Shown here: one piece after another, positions 51,981 through 60,143 of the stretch
Layout of the letters: each line of letters opens with the position of its first letter
Position numbering within the stretch: position 1 is the first letter of the stretch
Origin: a bacterium 1xD8-48
GTDB taxonomy: Bacteria > Bacillota > Clostridia > Lachnospirales > Lachnospiraceae
Direction of reading: 5' to 3'
NCBI GenBank assembly: GCA_009917455.1
Contig: QZDS01000003.1
Location: 124,001-188,000, forward strand
Length of the DNA: 64,000 nt
Program-made: the position numbers and the translations under genes
The notes under the pieces: generated by a model
Databases searched by the model: none
Told to the model about the DNA's origin: nothing
The model's input: only the letters and a program-made list of their open reading frames with translations

Positions 51981-52903
51981 GTTTTCATTGTCCTTTCTAC
52001 TTTATGTAATAACTGCCCGGCGGCGGCACAGATGGAATCCGTCAGTTCCCGGAGGATGGATAACTGCTCCGGGCTGACAAAGGGAAATACCGTGTCATAA
52101 TAAGGGTCACTGTACCAGCCGATCTCTTTATGGAATTTCCGGACGAAAGCCCCATATTCTTCCAGAAAGCTGTCCGGTGTGCCGCTGCAATCCTTATCCG
52201 GGTCTTTCAATTCCGCTATCATATCCTTTAAACTGTCCCCTGCTTTTTCCGGTTCTTCCTTTTTCTTTTCTGCATATTCACCCATGTTTCTGATCTGTTG
52301 TGTTGTCAAAAGCCTTGCCGCTTCTTTCTGGTCTTCCGGTTCTAAGCGCGAGAGTTTTAACGCCTCCTTTTTGGAAATCTTTTTATCCGCATTTTTGATG
52401 ATTTCCTTCGCTTCCTGTGTCAGATTTTTTGCGGTCTGTATCTGCCGTTCCACAGTCCGGGGGACTACCCCCAGCTTTTCAGCGGTGTCCTGCGCAAATG
52501 ACTTCGTTTCTAAAAACGACATTTTGTCGCTTTTAGAAGTCTGGCCATTGCGCATCCCCCGTTTTGTTTCCGGGTGCAGGGTCTCATATATTTCTTTCCG
52601 GCGCAGGAGTATCTCGCCGTATTCCAATGTAGACATGTCGCTCCTGACAATGTTCTCATCAATCTCCGCCAGTTCCGCCGCCAGCCCCTCCAGGCTGCTG
52701 ACAGTGCAGTCCACTTCCGTCCACCCAAGCCTCTTTACCGCTTCCAGACGGTGGAGGCCGGCGATCAGGAAATTATCACGGTCTATGGTAAGGGGATTCA
52801 AAAGCCCGATTTCCCGTATACTGTCCGCCAATTCCCCTACATGGCAGGTGTCAAGGCTGCGCCGCCCTTCCTTTACCTGGATTTCTTTTATGGAAAGCCG
52901 CAT
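51977..52903 (-). CDS. ParB/RepB/Spo0J family partition protein
   Basis: A 308-residue ParB-like protein: N-terminal ParB domain with 'LLNPLTIDRDNFLIAGLHRLEAVKRLGW' (G-x-H-R), then the KorB/Spo0J-type helix-turn-helix ('FAQDTAEKLGVVPRTVERQIQTA'). A charged linker and a C-terminal helical region without a ParA partner nearby complete it. Acts on element DNA, either in stability or gene control. It starts at 52903 after AAGGGGG. The 880-base region upstream, rich in hairpins, is a candidate binding or origin site. Confidence 0.85.
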   Translation of the reverse strand: MRLSIKEIQVKEGRRSLDTCHVGELADSIREIGLLNPLTIDRDNFLIAGLHRLEAVKRLGWTEVDCTVSSLEGLAAELAEIDENIVRSDMSTLEYGEILLRRKEIYETLHPETKRGMRNGQTSKSDKMSFLETKSFAQDTAEKLGVVPRTVERQIQTAKNLTQEAKEIIKNADKKISKKEALKLSRLEPEDQKEAARLLTTQQIRNMGEYAEKKKEEPEKAGDSLKDMIAELKDPDKDCSGTPDSFLEEYGAFVRKFHKEIGWYSDPYYDTVFPFVSPEQLSILRELTDSICAAAGQLLHKVERTMKT

Positions 52904-52944
52904 ATAAACAACACCCCCTTATCCTCTTTATCTTTTTTACTGCC

Positions 52945-53010
52945 TGCCGGATGGAACACCATGCGCCGCAAACCCCGCCCATTCATCAGTACGCATCAAA
53001 AAGGCTTGTG
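52945..53010. repeat. Leader repeat, copy 2
   Basis: Second copy of the sequence at 51041-51099, sharing the GATGGAACAC start and the AAAAAGGCTTGTG end; it precedes the ParB gene. Confidence 0.5.
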
Positions 53011-53041
53011 GCGGCAGGTCTTACATCCCGCCAGACACCAC

Positions 53042-53724
53042 CACACTTCGCGTGATGTCTTATTGAATAGAAATCCGGCAGGCGTTTCTCCACACCTGCC
53101 GGAAACATCAAAGGCCGCCACGCTCCGCGTGACAGCTTATTGAGTAAAAGGATGACCGTCCGGAAAGTCCAGGTATAAAGCTCCTGTGTTTCCGGTGCCG
53201 GTTCCTGCAAAATCATAAAGTTCCTGTCTTGTGCCGTATTATCAGGCGGCGTGACCGCCCTTCTGCCCACCCCCGGCACGGGAATATCCAAGCCGCTTAC
53301 GGCTCCATAAGCGCCATGATACCGACAGCAGGTGGCGGCAGGTGACTAAGCTGCCCAGGCCGTGCCCACAGTATCCCCCTTTCACCCTGCGGTACGGGAA
53401 TATGCTGGTTCTCCTTGATCTGGCGGCTCATGGCGGTTCCGGCGCTGCCATGCGCCGTTTACAGGCCCTCCGGGTTGCCGCTCGTGCCTTTGAAGTCATC
53501 TTGTTTGACAGGAACATCAGGGGAGGGAGGGAAAAACTTCTTCCCTCCCTGTCCCATCCGTACCCGCAGGCAGTCATCGCGCCCGTGCCTGGGCCGCTTG
53601 CTGTTTTCACAGCCCCGCACAGATAGAGAAACTTGAATACTGGTTATGAACAGAGTTTTCCCCTGTTATTTTCCAATGTCCGTAAAGAGAACCAAACGCT
53701 TCCTGCTGCGCAGGCAGCTTATTG
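53042..53724 (+). repeat. Three hairpin-plus-CTTATTG units
   Basis: CACACTTCGCGTG + ATGT + CTTATTG (53042-53065), CACGCTCCGCGTG + ACAG + CTTATTG (53119-53142), CCTGCTGCGCAGG + CAG + CTTATTG (53702-53724). The stem bases differ between copies but pairing is kept, with one mismatch in the first copy. Spacing of the first two (77 bases) is not a multiple of three, so they are not protein repeats. Confidence 0.6.
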
Positions 53725-53784
53725 GCCAAAAACCCCCTCATAATGTAAGGGACTGTACCAGCATCCTGATAGAAAAAAATCTGA

Positions 53785-54234
53785 TTATTTTTCCATCAAT
53801 TTTCTCAGCTTGTCCAAAAGCCTGTTTTTCCGGTAGTGGATAGTGTTCTGCGAAACGGCATACAGCCCTGCCACTTCCCGCTCCGTCTTTTCCAGATAGA
53901 ACAGTTCTTCCAGAAGCGCCATCTCCTCCGTGGAAAGACTGTGCAGGACAGCCCGCAGCTTCTCTATCAGGTCTGCCCTGACCACCCTGTCCTCTACGGA
54001 ATCGCCTGTTGCCGCAAACTGCCAGTCCTGCTCCACAAGCTGTTCATAGGACAGTTCCCGGCTGGGGATATAACGTATTTCCTTTGTTTCCGGGTTTACC
54101 TTTGTATGCCCCTTTTTCAGCCTGCCCATAAAATAACGCTCCTTATCCTCCGCGCGGTAGTATTCCCGGTACACTTCCTCACTCACCGGTACGGGCTGTC
54201 CGTTTATGTATAAATAGAAATCTCTTTTCTCCAT
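53785..54234 (-). CDS. Sigma-70-like factor (region 4), integrative-element type
   Basis: A 149-residue protein: an N-terminal 'FYLYINGQPVPVSEEVYREYYRAEDKERYF' segment seen in sigma-like proteins of clostridial conjugative elements, then a helix-turn-helix like sigma region 4 ('LSTEEMALLEELFYLEKTEREVAGLYAVSQNTIHYRKNRLLDKL'). No region 2 is evident, so it is more likely an element-specific regulator than a full sigma factor. The GGAGGG before ATG 54234 lies in a hairpin (54242-54286) that could block translation. Confidence 0.8.
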   Translation of the reverse strand: MEKRDFYLYINGQPVPVSEEVYREYYRAEDKERYFMGRLKKGHTKVNPETKEIRYIPSRELSYEQLVEQDWQFAATGDSVEDRVVRADLIEKLRAVLHSLSTEEMALLEELFYLEKTEREVAGLYAVSQNTIHYRKNRLLDKLRKLMEK

Positions 54235-54241
54235 GTATTTT

Positions 54242-54286
54242 CCCTCCGAAATTCTGAAATAAAATGGGTTCCAGAATCCCGGAGGG
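54242..54286 (-). promoter_or_regulatory. Hairpin sequestering the ribosome site of the sigma-like gene
   Basis: In the mRNA CCCTCCG and GATTCTG pair with CAGAATT and CGGAGGG; the last is the Shine-Dalgarno sequence, seven bases before ATG 54234. The loop is 15 bases. Translation would need this stem to open. Confidence 0.5.
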
Positions 54287-54667
54287 AGGGGCACGGCACC
54301 GTAAGGAAACGACACCCTGCGGCAGAAAACGACATAAAAAAAGCCGCACCCGGAAGGTTCCAGGCACGGCGGGAAGTTTTCTGTATTTTATTGGAAATTC
54401 ATAAGGACGTGGGAAATTTTTTGTCGATAACAGAAGCGCCGCAATCCCCGTAAGGACTGCGGCGCTTCTATGTGTCTGTTCTGGTTCTCCTGTCTTTCCC
54501 CCTGGTTCCACCAATATATTCCCCTTACCAGCGGGAAACGATATTTCTTCCTAAGATTTTTAATGATTCCCCTGCTTATTTGTAGTAAAAGGAATTATAA
54601 ACGGTGATATTGTCAATAAATAATCGTAAGATTGTCAAAAGATAAGCAGATAACGCAAGTTACGACG

Positions 54668-54702
54668 AAAAACGGCATAATCGCAAAGATTACACCGTTT
54701 TT
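54668..54702. terminator. Terminator of the response regulator gene
   Basis: AAAAACGG (54668-54675) pairs with CCGTTTTT (54695-54702) around an inner TAATC-GCAAA-GATTA stem, 12 bases past the stop at 54714. Works on both strands. Confidence 0.7.
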
Positions 54703-54713
54703 CTATGTTTGTG

Positions 54714-55418
54714 CTATGTATCATCTTGGATGAACCGGTAGCCCACTCCGCGCACATTTTCAATGCGGCAGGAAGTACAGTCTGCTTCCTCCAGCTTCCT
54801 GCGTATCCGGTTCAGGCAGGAATGGAGGCCATTATCGGCATCCCGCAGGTAATCGTCACCCCACACCTCACGGTAAAGCTGTTCATTCGTAAATACCCGT
54901 TCCGGACTGGATGCAAGCAGGCAGAGCAGGTTAAACTCATACCGCGGAAACTCCATTTCCTGCGAATTGATAAAAACCTTGTGATAATCCACGTTAATAA
55001 GTAAAGTACCCTTTGAAATAATGATGAAAGGCTTCTGATCAACCTGGTTCAATTCCGTATAGCGCCTGATTAACGCATAGCTGCTGGCGAAAATTTCTTC
55101 CACATAACTATCTGACCATTTAATGTATTCATCTGCACCTGCTTTAATCGCAGCGATTTTTTCTGCACTGTCATACTGCCGGTTTAATACCATGATTGGG
55201 GCGTTTGTCAATCCCCGTGTAAGTTTTAATGAGGTTAAATACTCCTGTCCGTCTGAAAAAATAATAACTAACAAATAATCAGTATTCCTTGACAATTCAC
55301 AGGCTACTTCCCCAACGCCAGATACTATACGGGCAAATATACCATCTTTCTGCCATTCTCTCCGAAGGACAGACAACTGTGGTCTTTCTTGGCATAATAT
55401 CAATATCTTTCTTTCCAT
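54714..55418 (-). CDS. Orphan OmpR-type response regulator with degenerate receiver
   Basis: A 234-residue protein: receiver-like domain at 1-115 and a C-terminal OmpR winged helix ('EFPRYEFNLLCLLASSPERVFTNEQLYREVWGDDY', 'VRGVGYRF'). The receiver has lost the acidic pair (first strand ends 'LILCQE') and the phosphoacceptor (after 'DYLLVI' there is no Asp at the usual place), so normal phosphorylation is unlikely. No kinase gene is adjacent. It probably regulates element genes by another signal. ATG 55418 is the first start in frame after AAGGAGGCAA. Confidence 0.82.
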   Translation of the reverse strand: MERKILILCQERPQLSVLRREWQKDGIFARIVSGVGEVACELSRNTDYLLVIIFSDGQEYLTSLKLTRGLTNAPIMVLNRQYDSAEKIAAIKAGADEYIKWSDSYVEEIFASSYALIRRYTELNQVDQKPFIIISKGTLLINVDYHKVFINSQEMEFPRYEFNLLCLLASSPERVFTNEQLYREVWGDDYLRDADNGLHSCLNRIRRKLEEADCTSCRIENVRGVGYRFIQDDT

Positions 55419-55572
55419 AATTGCCTCCTTCTATTATGCATTATAAAAACTTTCTGGTTTTCTGTCATTGTCATTTCCCGACTTACAGGTTTTTTCCCCG
55501 AAATACAGGTATCGCCCCTCGTAGATAAATTTTCGGTTCTAAATTGATCTCAAAAACTCATGTTTTCCAAAC

Positions 55573-55613
55573 AAAAAGCCGACAAATTATGGTTGTTCAC
55601 AATTTCATCGGCT
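55573..55613 (-). terminator. Terminator behind the KTR-protein remnant
   Basis: On the minus strand AGCCGA...AAATT pairs with AATTT...TCGGCT, followed by TTTTTG. It overlaps the end of the remnant gene. Confidence 0.6.
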
Positions 55614-55724
55614 GTGCGTCTGGCTCTTTGATGACGGTTACTTGAAATTTTTTGCTTCAATCAAACTATTGTGCTTACATTTCGGGCAACAGAGTAGAAA
55701 ATTTTTAAATTCTGTTTTCTCCAT
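55597..55724 (-). pseudogene. Truncated, frameshifted cysteine-rich KTR protein gene
   Basis: Starting at ATG 55724 the frame gives 'FLLCCPKCKHNSLIEAKNFK' and a stop at 55638. Skipping one base it continues 'VTVIKEPDAQPMK' to a stop at 55597. This matches the C-terminal half of the cysteine-rich KTR family found on conjugative transposons; the first CxxC half is missing. A mark of an old element here. Confidence 0.6.
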
Positions 55725-56065
55725 AATGACATCTCATTCCCATAGCAAAAGTCAAAAGAATTTTAAAATACTCAAATTGTGACTTTCGATTTTTGTTTTC
55801 TTGACTAAAGAAACTAACATGATATAGTTTTTCTATCTTTCCGAAATACTGACAGCTTCAACCAAAGCACTTCCCTTCTTACATTCTTGACATCTTCTTC
55901 AACTGTTCCAACAAATACATAATCTGCCATCCCAACATAAGCATAAAAGTTTGTTTTGCCATCTATCCCTGTTGCGTTATGCATTGATAACTGCATGATT
56001 GATAGCGACATTATGCTGAAAAGGAGGTACTGAAGTTGATCTTCTCCCCCTTAACTACTCACTGT
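55725..56065. other. Gap with a possible 65-codon gene fragment
   Basis: 55814-56011 (minus) is open for 65 codons ('NFYAYVGMADYVFVGTVEEDVKNV') and looks coding in composition, resembling the start of exported clostridial proteins I cannot name, but it has no good ribosome site and ends early. The rest is AT-rich without visible features. Confidence 0.35.
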
Positions 56066-56686
56066 TTACTCGAAACTATCAAGATAATTCTGCAAAACAT
56101 TTACCAGCTTCCCGATATGCACACCATCCACAAAAGAGTGATGTACTTGGACTGAAAATGGAAGAATCACCTTGTTATCCCGGACAAAATATTTGCCCCA
56201 ATCTATCATTGGAGTTGCATTATCCTTTTTGCCGGATTCTGTATGGGAAATATGCGTAAATGACGCCCACGGGAAAGAAGAAAATTGGTAAATATCATTT
56301 CCCATAGGAGCAGTAAAATATTCTTTTTGGTTCTTGACAGTATCGGTAGCAAGAGCCACATATTCTTCTATAGTGTCCTGCATTTCCACATTGACTACTT
56401 TGAAAAGTTCGCTGCCATTGTCAAGATAGGTGAATGATGTGTTGATTTTGTCATAAATAACCGGCTTCCCATCAAAAAAACGGCAACGAAATTCTTCAAT
56501 CTCATTCGCGCATTTTGTCACAGCGAATACAAAAGAAAAGGTGAAGGAATATCCCCGCTCTTTGATTCTTTTCAAAAAGTTTGTAATATCCAGTTCAAAA
56601 GTTACACAATACTGTGGCTGTACACTGTTTCTGAATATCTGACAGTGCATGGCTCTTTCCCATGTTGTTACGTCAATTTCTCTCAT
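56066..56686 (-). CDS. Chloramphenicol acetyltransferase-like (CatA-like) O-acetyltransferase
   Basis: A 206-residue protein of the type A CAT fold: 'CVTFELDITNFLKRIKERGYSFTFSF' in the first part, 'FSSFPWASFTHI' where CAT has its S-x-P-W segment, and the catalytic H-H-x-x-x-D-G at 182-188 ('HHSFVDGVH'). Known enzymes acetylate chloramphenicol with acetyl-CoA as trimers. Many distant members exist whose substrate is unknown, and this one is clearly divergent, so resistance cannot be claimed. Upstream are two copies of a 13-bp repeat and the FadR-type regulator gene. Confidence 0.75.
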   Translation of the reverse strand: MREIDVTTWERAMHCQIFRNSVQPQYCVTFELDITNFLKRIKERGYSFTFSFVFAVTKCANEIEEFRCRFFDGKPVIYDKINTSFTYLDNGSELFKVVNVEMQDTIEEYVALATDTVKNQKEYFTAPMGNDIYQFSSFPWASFTHISHTESGKKDNATPMIDWGKYFVRDNKVILPFSVQVHHSFVDGVHIGKLVNVLQNYLDSFE

Positions 56687-56768
56687 AAAATTTTCCTCCT
56701 GTCATATTTCGGATAACATGCGCCTTTTTATCTCCGCATAATTCCTCAACTGTTATTATAAAGGTTGA

Positions 56769-56799
56769 GTTGTATGATGTCAATATGTTGTATGATGTC
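56769..56799. promoter_or_regulatory. Two direct 13-bp repeats before the CAT-like gene
   Basis: GTTGTATGATGTC occurs at 56769-56781 and 56787-56799, an 18-base period, between the FadR-type regulator gene and the CAT-like gene. A likely binding site for that regulator. Confidence 0.55.
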
Positions 56800-56848
56800 T
56801 ATGGATAAAAAAGAGGACTTACACATTTTGTAAGTCCAAAGTAGAATA

Positions 56849-57520
56849 TTATTCAATACCCAACTCCCGTATTGCGTGCATAATATGGATTTTCATGGCA
56901 TTTTTAGCCCCCTCTGCGTTTCTCTGCTCCAAAAAATCCATAATCATTCGGTGGTCACCTACTGTATCTGAAACAGCTTTTTGGCTCATGGTTGAAAGAG
57001 TAACGCCTTTCGCAATCGCTTGATAAAGAATAGGCATAAGCTGATTCATAAACTCATTGTGTGTTGCCTGTGCGATCGCCTTATGAAATGAATGTTCATT
57101 GTCTGTACGGTCTTTCCCGGCTTTGATTTCCTGCTCAATCCTTTCGCCAAACTCCAAAATCCTTTTTATCTCTGCGTCCGTTCCTCTGATAGCTGCTAAA
57201 TATGCAGCTTCCGGCTCGAAAATCAACCGCATTTCGTATAGGTCTTTCGCATTTACTTTTATATCGGATAGCTGCCCTAAATCCGGCTCTTGCTCCAAGG
57301 CTGCCTGTGTAACAAAAGTTCCTTTCCCCCTTTGGATTTCAAGTATATTATAAGCTACTAAAATCCGTATAGCTTCCCTTAGAGTTGTCCTGCTGACATT
57401 TAGTTCTGCTGACAGTTCGTTTTCGTTTGGTAATTTATCTCCAGCTTTGAATCGTCTTTCTATTATAATCATGGATAATATCGTATCTGCGATACTTTGT
57501 GAAAGCATCTTGTTGTTCAT
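56849..57520 (-). CDS. FadR-type GntR transcriptional regulator
   Basis: A 223-residue GntR-family protein: winged helix at 1-75 ('KLPNENELSAELNVSRTTLREAIRILVAYNILEIQRGKGTFV') and an all-helical FCD effector domain ('DLYEMRLIFEPEAAYLAA', 'NEHSFHKAIAQATHNEF', 'HRMIMDFLEQRNAEGAKNAM') with the usual metal-site His residues. FadR-branch effectors are mostly organic acids. It is encoded upstream of the CAT-like gene in the same direction and probably controls it through the repeats at 56769-56799. Confidence 0.88.
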   Translation of the reverse strand: MNNKMLSQSIADTILSMIIIERRFKAGDKLPNENELSAELNVSRTTLREAIRILVAYNILEIQRGKGTFVTQAALEQEPDLGQLSDIKVNAKDLYEMRLIFEPEAAYLAAIRGTDAEIKRILEFGERIEQEIKAGKDRTDNEHSFHKAIAQATHNEFMNQLMPILYQAIAKGVTLSTMSQKAVSDTVGDHRMIMDFLEQRNAEGAKNAMKIHIMHAIRELGIE

Positions 57521-57782
57521 TGCTTATATCCCCTCGGCTTTTTTTGATATTATACTATGTGTGGCAGCCAACTTCAAACAAAACCGAAAATACTATACAT
57601 CAATTTATATACGATATACCCCCGTCAATGTTTCCACAGTATAACAACAGCACCCATGTATAAACAACACAGATGCCGCTATCCGACCAGTAAAATTTAC
57701 TTTTCATCCCCTAATAATTGAATAACCTCGACCTGCCGTATTTGTCTGGAATCTGTTGCAAAGTGTGTACTACATTTCATCC

Positions 57783-58796
57783 TTAAATGCTAAATTCCGC
57801 TGTAAAAGTATAATCTGTAAAATCCCCTGTCCCCCTAAAATCCATAACAGTTTTTACAATACGGTATCTGCCCGGTTCCAGCTTCCCATAGATCCATTCA
57901 AAGTCAATAACCGCTTCATAGGGTGAATCTTTCTGAACCATATAAGCAATCGCATTAAAAGCAGCATTATCAATTACTTCATCCAGTTTCCTCCACTCAC
58001 CAGTTTCTTCATCCTGCATTTCCAGACAGAAGTCCTCTCCGCACTGTATATCTTTGTCCGTATCATTCGTAATTTTAACGGTAACACTGGTATCGGAACA
58101 TTCTGTCACTTCCATCGTTACTCCGTCCAACTGTGATAATACATCGGTATCCGCATTTCTTATGGAGATAAGTGTTCCATAGTGCGGTGCTGGCTCTGTA
58201 AAATCACCGGAACAAGTAATAAGCACTTCTGCACCTATCTTTAATGCCCAATCTTCTTCACCTTCCGGCAATTCAAAAAATACCGCTTCATACGGAATTA
58301 CTTCTTCTTCCAGCGTTTTTACACAAACAACAGGCACTAATGACTCAACAGTATGGTCAATGATTATCCCGGTAAAGGCAATAGCATTTTCATTAGAAAG
58401 TGGAGTGCCTAAATACCATTCGTTCTTATATAAAACTGCTATTCCGCCCTCCACTTGTGCATAGGGCATTCCCAATTTAGGATTAAAATTAGTTTCTCCG
58501 TTATTCTCCGGAAAAGTACCTGTATATGACTCTGTATATCCGATAATCGCACTTTCATCAACTTCTGTGGGCATAGGATTACCCTCCACCAGATAAACCG
58601 TGTCATTTACCATAATCGCTGCCGGATAATCTGCAACACCATCTGTTGCTATGTTTTCCCCTGTATCGTTCTGTCCGGCATTTTCCGCCATTTGACTATC
58701 TGCACCAGCGGGAACCTCTGCACTGTTTGAAGCTCCACACCCTGTTATCAACAAAACACACGCTGTTACTATAGTAAATGCTATTCGTTTTCCCAT
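57783..58796 (-). CDS. Unrecognised lipoprotein
   Basis: A 337-residue exported protein with a lipobox 'LLITGC' (Cys 20) and a long low-complexity linker to about residue 60. The N-terminal half holds 'PAAIMVNDTVYLVEGNPMPTEVDESAIIGYTESYTG', a strand-rich segment seen in many clostridial lipoproteins, and the C-terminal half an immunoglobulin-like segment ('LDGVTMEVTECSDTSVTVKITNDTDKDIQCGEDFCLEMQ'). No catalytic motif. It is encoded 15 bases after the next lipoprotein gene, so the two are co-expressed on the cell surface. Function unknown. Confidence 0.75.
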   Translation of the reverse strand: MGKRIAFTIVTACVLLITGCGASNSAEVPAGADSQMAENAGQNDTGENIATDGVADYPAAIMVNDTVYLVEGNPMPTEVDESAIIGYTESYTGTFPENNGETNFNPKLGMPYAQVEGGIAVLYKNEWYLGTPLSNENAIAFTGIIIDHTVESLVPVVCVKTLEEEVIPYEAVFFELPEGEEDWALKIGAEVLITCSGDFTEPAPHYGTLISIRNADTDVLSQLDGVTMEVTECSDTSVTVKITNDTDKDIQCGEDFCLEMQDEETGEWRKLDEVIDNAAFNAIAYMVQKDSPYEAVIDFEWIYGKLEPGRYRIVKTVMDFRGTGDFTDYTFTAEFSI

Positions 58797-58811
58797 ACTG
58801 CCTCCTTTCAG

Positions 58812-59945
58812 TCAGTCCAGCTTATAGATAATGCCCAATGCAACTTTGGGAATAGATTCAGAAATTTCTTTAACTTCTCCTATGATTGCAAATCGGTATT
58901 CATTATATTCCCAAGTTGCAAGTACCGTATTTTCATCATTTTTCCCATGTTGTACTTTTACCACAATGTTCTGACCACTGATTGTTTTACCCTCCCAGGA
59001 CTCATTTAATGCTTCATCATACTCATTATCCGGCAAATTCAAATTTTCATTTTTAGCCACTAATAACGTACAATCCGCATCTGCTACGGTATCGTGGTAT
59101 GTTATTTTCAAATTATTTTCATCTACTAAGCAATACTCACTATCCGTAATCCAAGTTGTATTCTCTGGCAATGAAACCATAATACCAAATGTATCCGCTA
59201 ATTCTTCAGCATTGATATCAGAATATTCTGCCTCTTCCATTGTTGCACCATCTACGTGGGACGCGCCACCTAAAATCCTGGGCAATGCCTTTGCCACTTC
59301 TTCCTCAGTCATATAAGTAACACTCGTGATTTCTCCCCCTGCATTCCGGATAACCTTAATGCTGACTGCTCCTTTTGAATCTGTATTAAGCCTATAAACG
59401 GAACTGTCAGGACGCTCATCCTTGATAATATATACCAACTCACCCTGGTAATAATAGAAATTATCCTCTTTTTCAATACCATAAGCCGCATACTCTTCCA
59501 GAAGCGCCTTATCTTCCCAATCTTCTTCACCGGCTTGATTGGCTTCCAAAATTGTTGACGGAACATCATTTATCACTTCTATATCAATGCTTCCGTTCAT
59601 AGCTGTCCAGAAATAGCTGTTGTATATGATCGTGTCATTACTCATAACGGAGATAGTTTCCATCATATCGCCATTCGTATCATACCATGAAATCATGGAA
59701 CCAAAGCCGTTTGTATCTTCGCTCGATTCTCCTCTTTCAAACTGAATAGATGTAATATTGTCCGTGATCTGCTGTATTATATCTTCGTCCGTGACTTCCT
59801 TCTTCTCTCCACTAATAGATGTGACAGTGATTTTTTGAGGACTTTCAAACGAAAAAGTTTTTGTTTCAGGCGCAGAAGAACACCCTCCCAGTATTATCAT
59901 GCATACACATAGTAATGCCAAACCTGCTGTAATTGATTTTTTCAT
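58812..59945 (-). CDS. Unrecognised lipoprotein
   Basis: A 377-residue exported protein with lipobox 'ILGGC' (Cys 21). Residues 30-75 resemble the short DUF5301-like repeat found in clostridial lipoproteins ('PQKITVTSISGEKKEVTDEDIIQQITDNI'). The C-terminal 130 residues look like a DUF4367-type beta domain ('NLKITYHDTVADADCTLLVAKN...TWEYNEYRFAI'). Both are weak, memory-based matches. First of two co-directional lipoprotein genes. Confidence 0.75.
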   Translation of the reverse strand: MKKSITAGLALLCVCMIILGGCSSAPETKTFSFESPQKITVTSISGEKKEVTDEDIIQQITDNITSIQFERGESSEDTNGFGSMISWYDTNGDMMETISVMSNDTIIYNSYFWTAMNGSIDIEVINDVPSTILEANQAGEEDWEDKALLEEYAAYGIEKEDNFYYYQGELVYIIKDERPDSSVYRLNTDSKGAVSIKVIRNAGGEITSVTYMTEEEVAKALPRILGGASHVDGATMEEAEYSDINAEELADTFGIMVSLPENTTWITDSEYCLVDENNLKITYHDTVADADCTLLVAKNENLNLPDNEYDEALNESWEGKTISGQNIVVKVQHGKNDENTVLATWEYNEYRFAIIGEVKEISESIPKVALGIIYKLD

Positions 59946-59995
59946 AAAAAACTACTCCCTTCTCTGTTTGTCAATTTGATACAAGACAACCTATG

Positions 59996-60100
59996 TCATT
60001 CAACGACCTCCGCAAAACTCTTTCCTTCTTCTACTTTTGTGGCTTTACTGTTCACATATCCCGCCTGATAATAGTCTGCTAATATTCCATTGATACCCAT
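59996..60100 (-). CDS. 34-codon small ORF, probably the stump of a larger gene
   Basis: ATG 60100 has a strong GGAGGGGG site and opens 34 codons ('MGINGILADYYQAGYV...'). This resembles the start of Lachnospiraceae proteins of unknown function that begin Met-Gly-Ile-Asn-Gly-Ile, but it stops at 59996, so it is either a truncated gene or a short peptide. It directly precedes the lipoprotein genes. Confidence 0.4.
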   Translation of the reverse strand: MGINGILADYYQAGYVNSKATKVEEGKSFAEVVE

Positions 60101-60143
60101 TTTCCCCCTCCAATTTTACAAGTTCTGCATATACTGCTCTCAC

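Larger units (their letters stand above)
52904..53784. other. 881-base repeat-rich non-coding region upstream of parB
   Basis: No credible gene; open frames here lack ribosome sites. It contains a leader repeat copy (52945-53010), two hairpin-CTTATTG units (53042-53065, 53119-53142), a CCGGCAGG/CCTGCCGG stem between them (53075-53102) and a third unit at 53702-53724. It could be a replication/transfer origin, a partition site or a long regulatory leader. Confidence 0.5.
54235..54713. other. 479-base gap upstream of the sigma-like gene
   Basis: No gene. Besides the ribosome-site hairpin it holds an 11-bp perfect stem GAAGCGCCGCA/TGCGGCGCTTC (54433-54468) without a U-run, two ATTGTCAA words (54612, 54635) resembling those at the element's left end, and the terminator at 54668-54702. 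Confidence 0.5.

Noticed and set aside
52179..52907. A 242-codon plus-strand open frame
   Set aside because: Exact shadow of the ParB gene, Ser/Phe-rich translation, no ribosome site.
52986..53291. A 101-codon minus-strand frame covering the hairpin repeats
   Set aside because: The repeats fall in different frames and no start is supported, so protein coding is unlikely.
53342..53626. A 94-codon plus-strand open frame in the non-coding region before parB
   Set aside because: No ribosome site and a low-information translation; the region is better explained by repeats and structure. Kept as non-coding.
54714..55418. VanR-type vancomycin resistance regulator linked to the VanZ gene
   Set aside because: The regulator has a degenerate receiver, no VanS or vanHAX genes are present, and VanZ lies 7 kb away among unrelated genes.
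56066..56686. Calling the CAT-like gene a chloramphenicol resistance gene
   Set aside because: Only the fold and the HHxxxDG motif are clear; distant relatives of unknown substrate are common.
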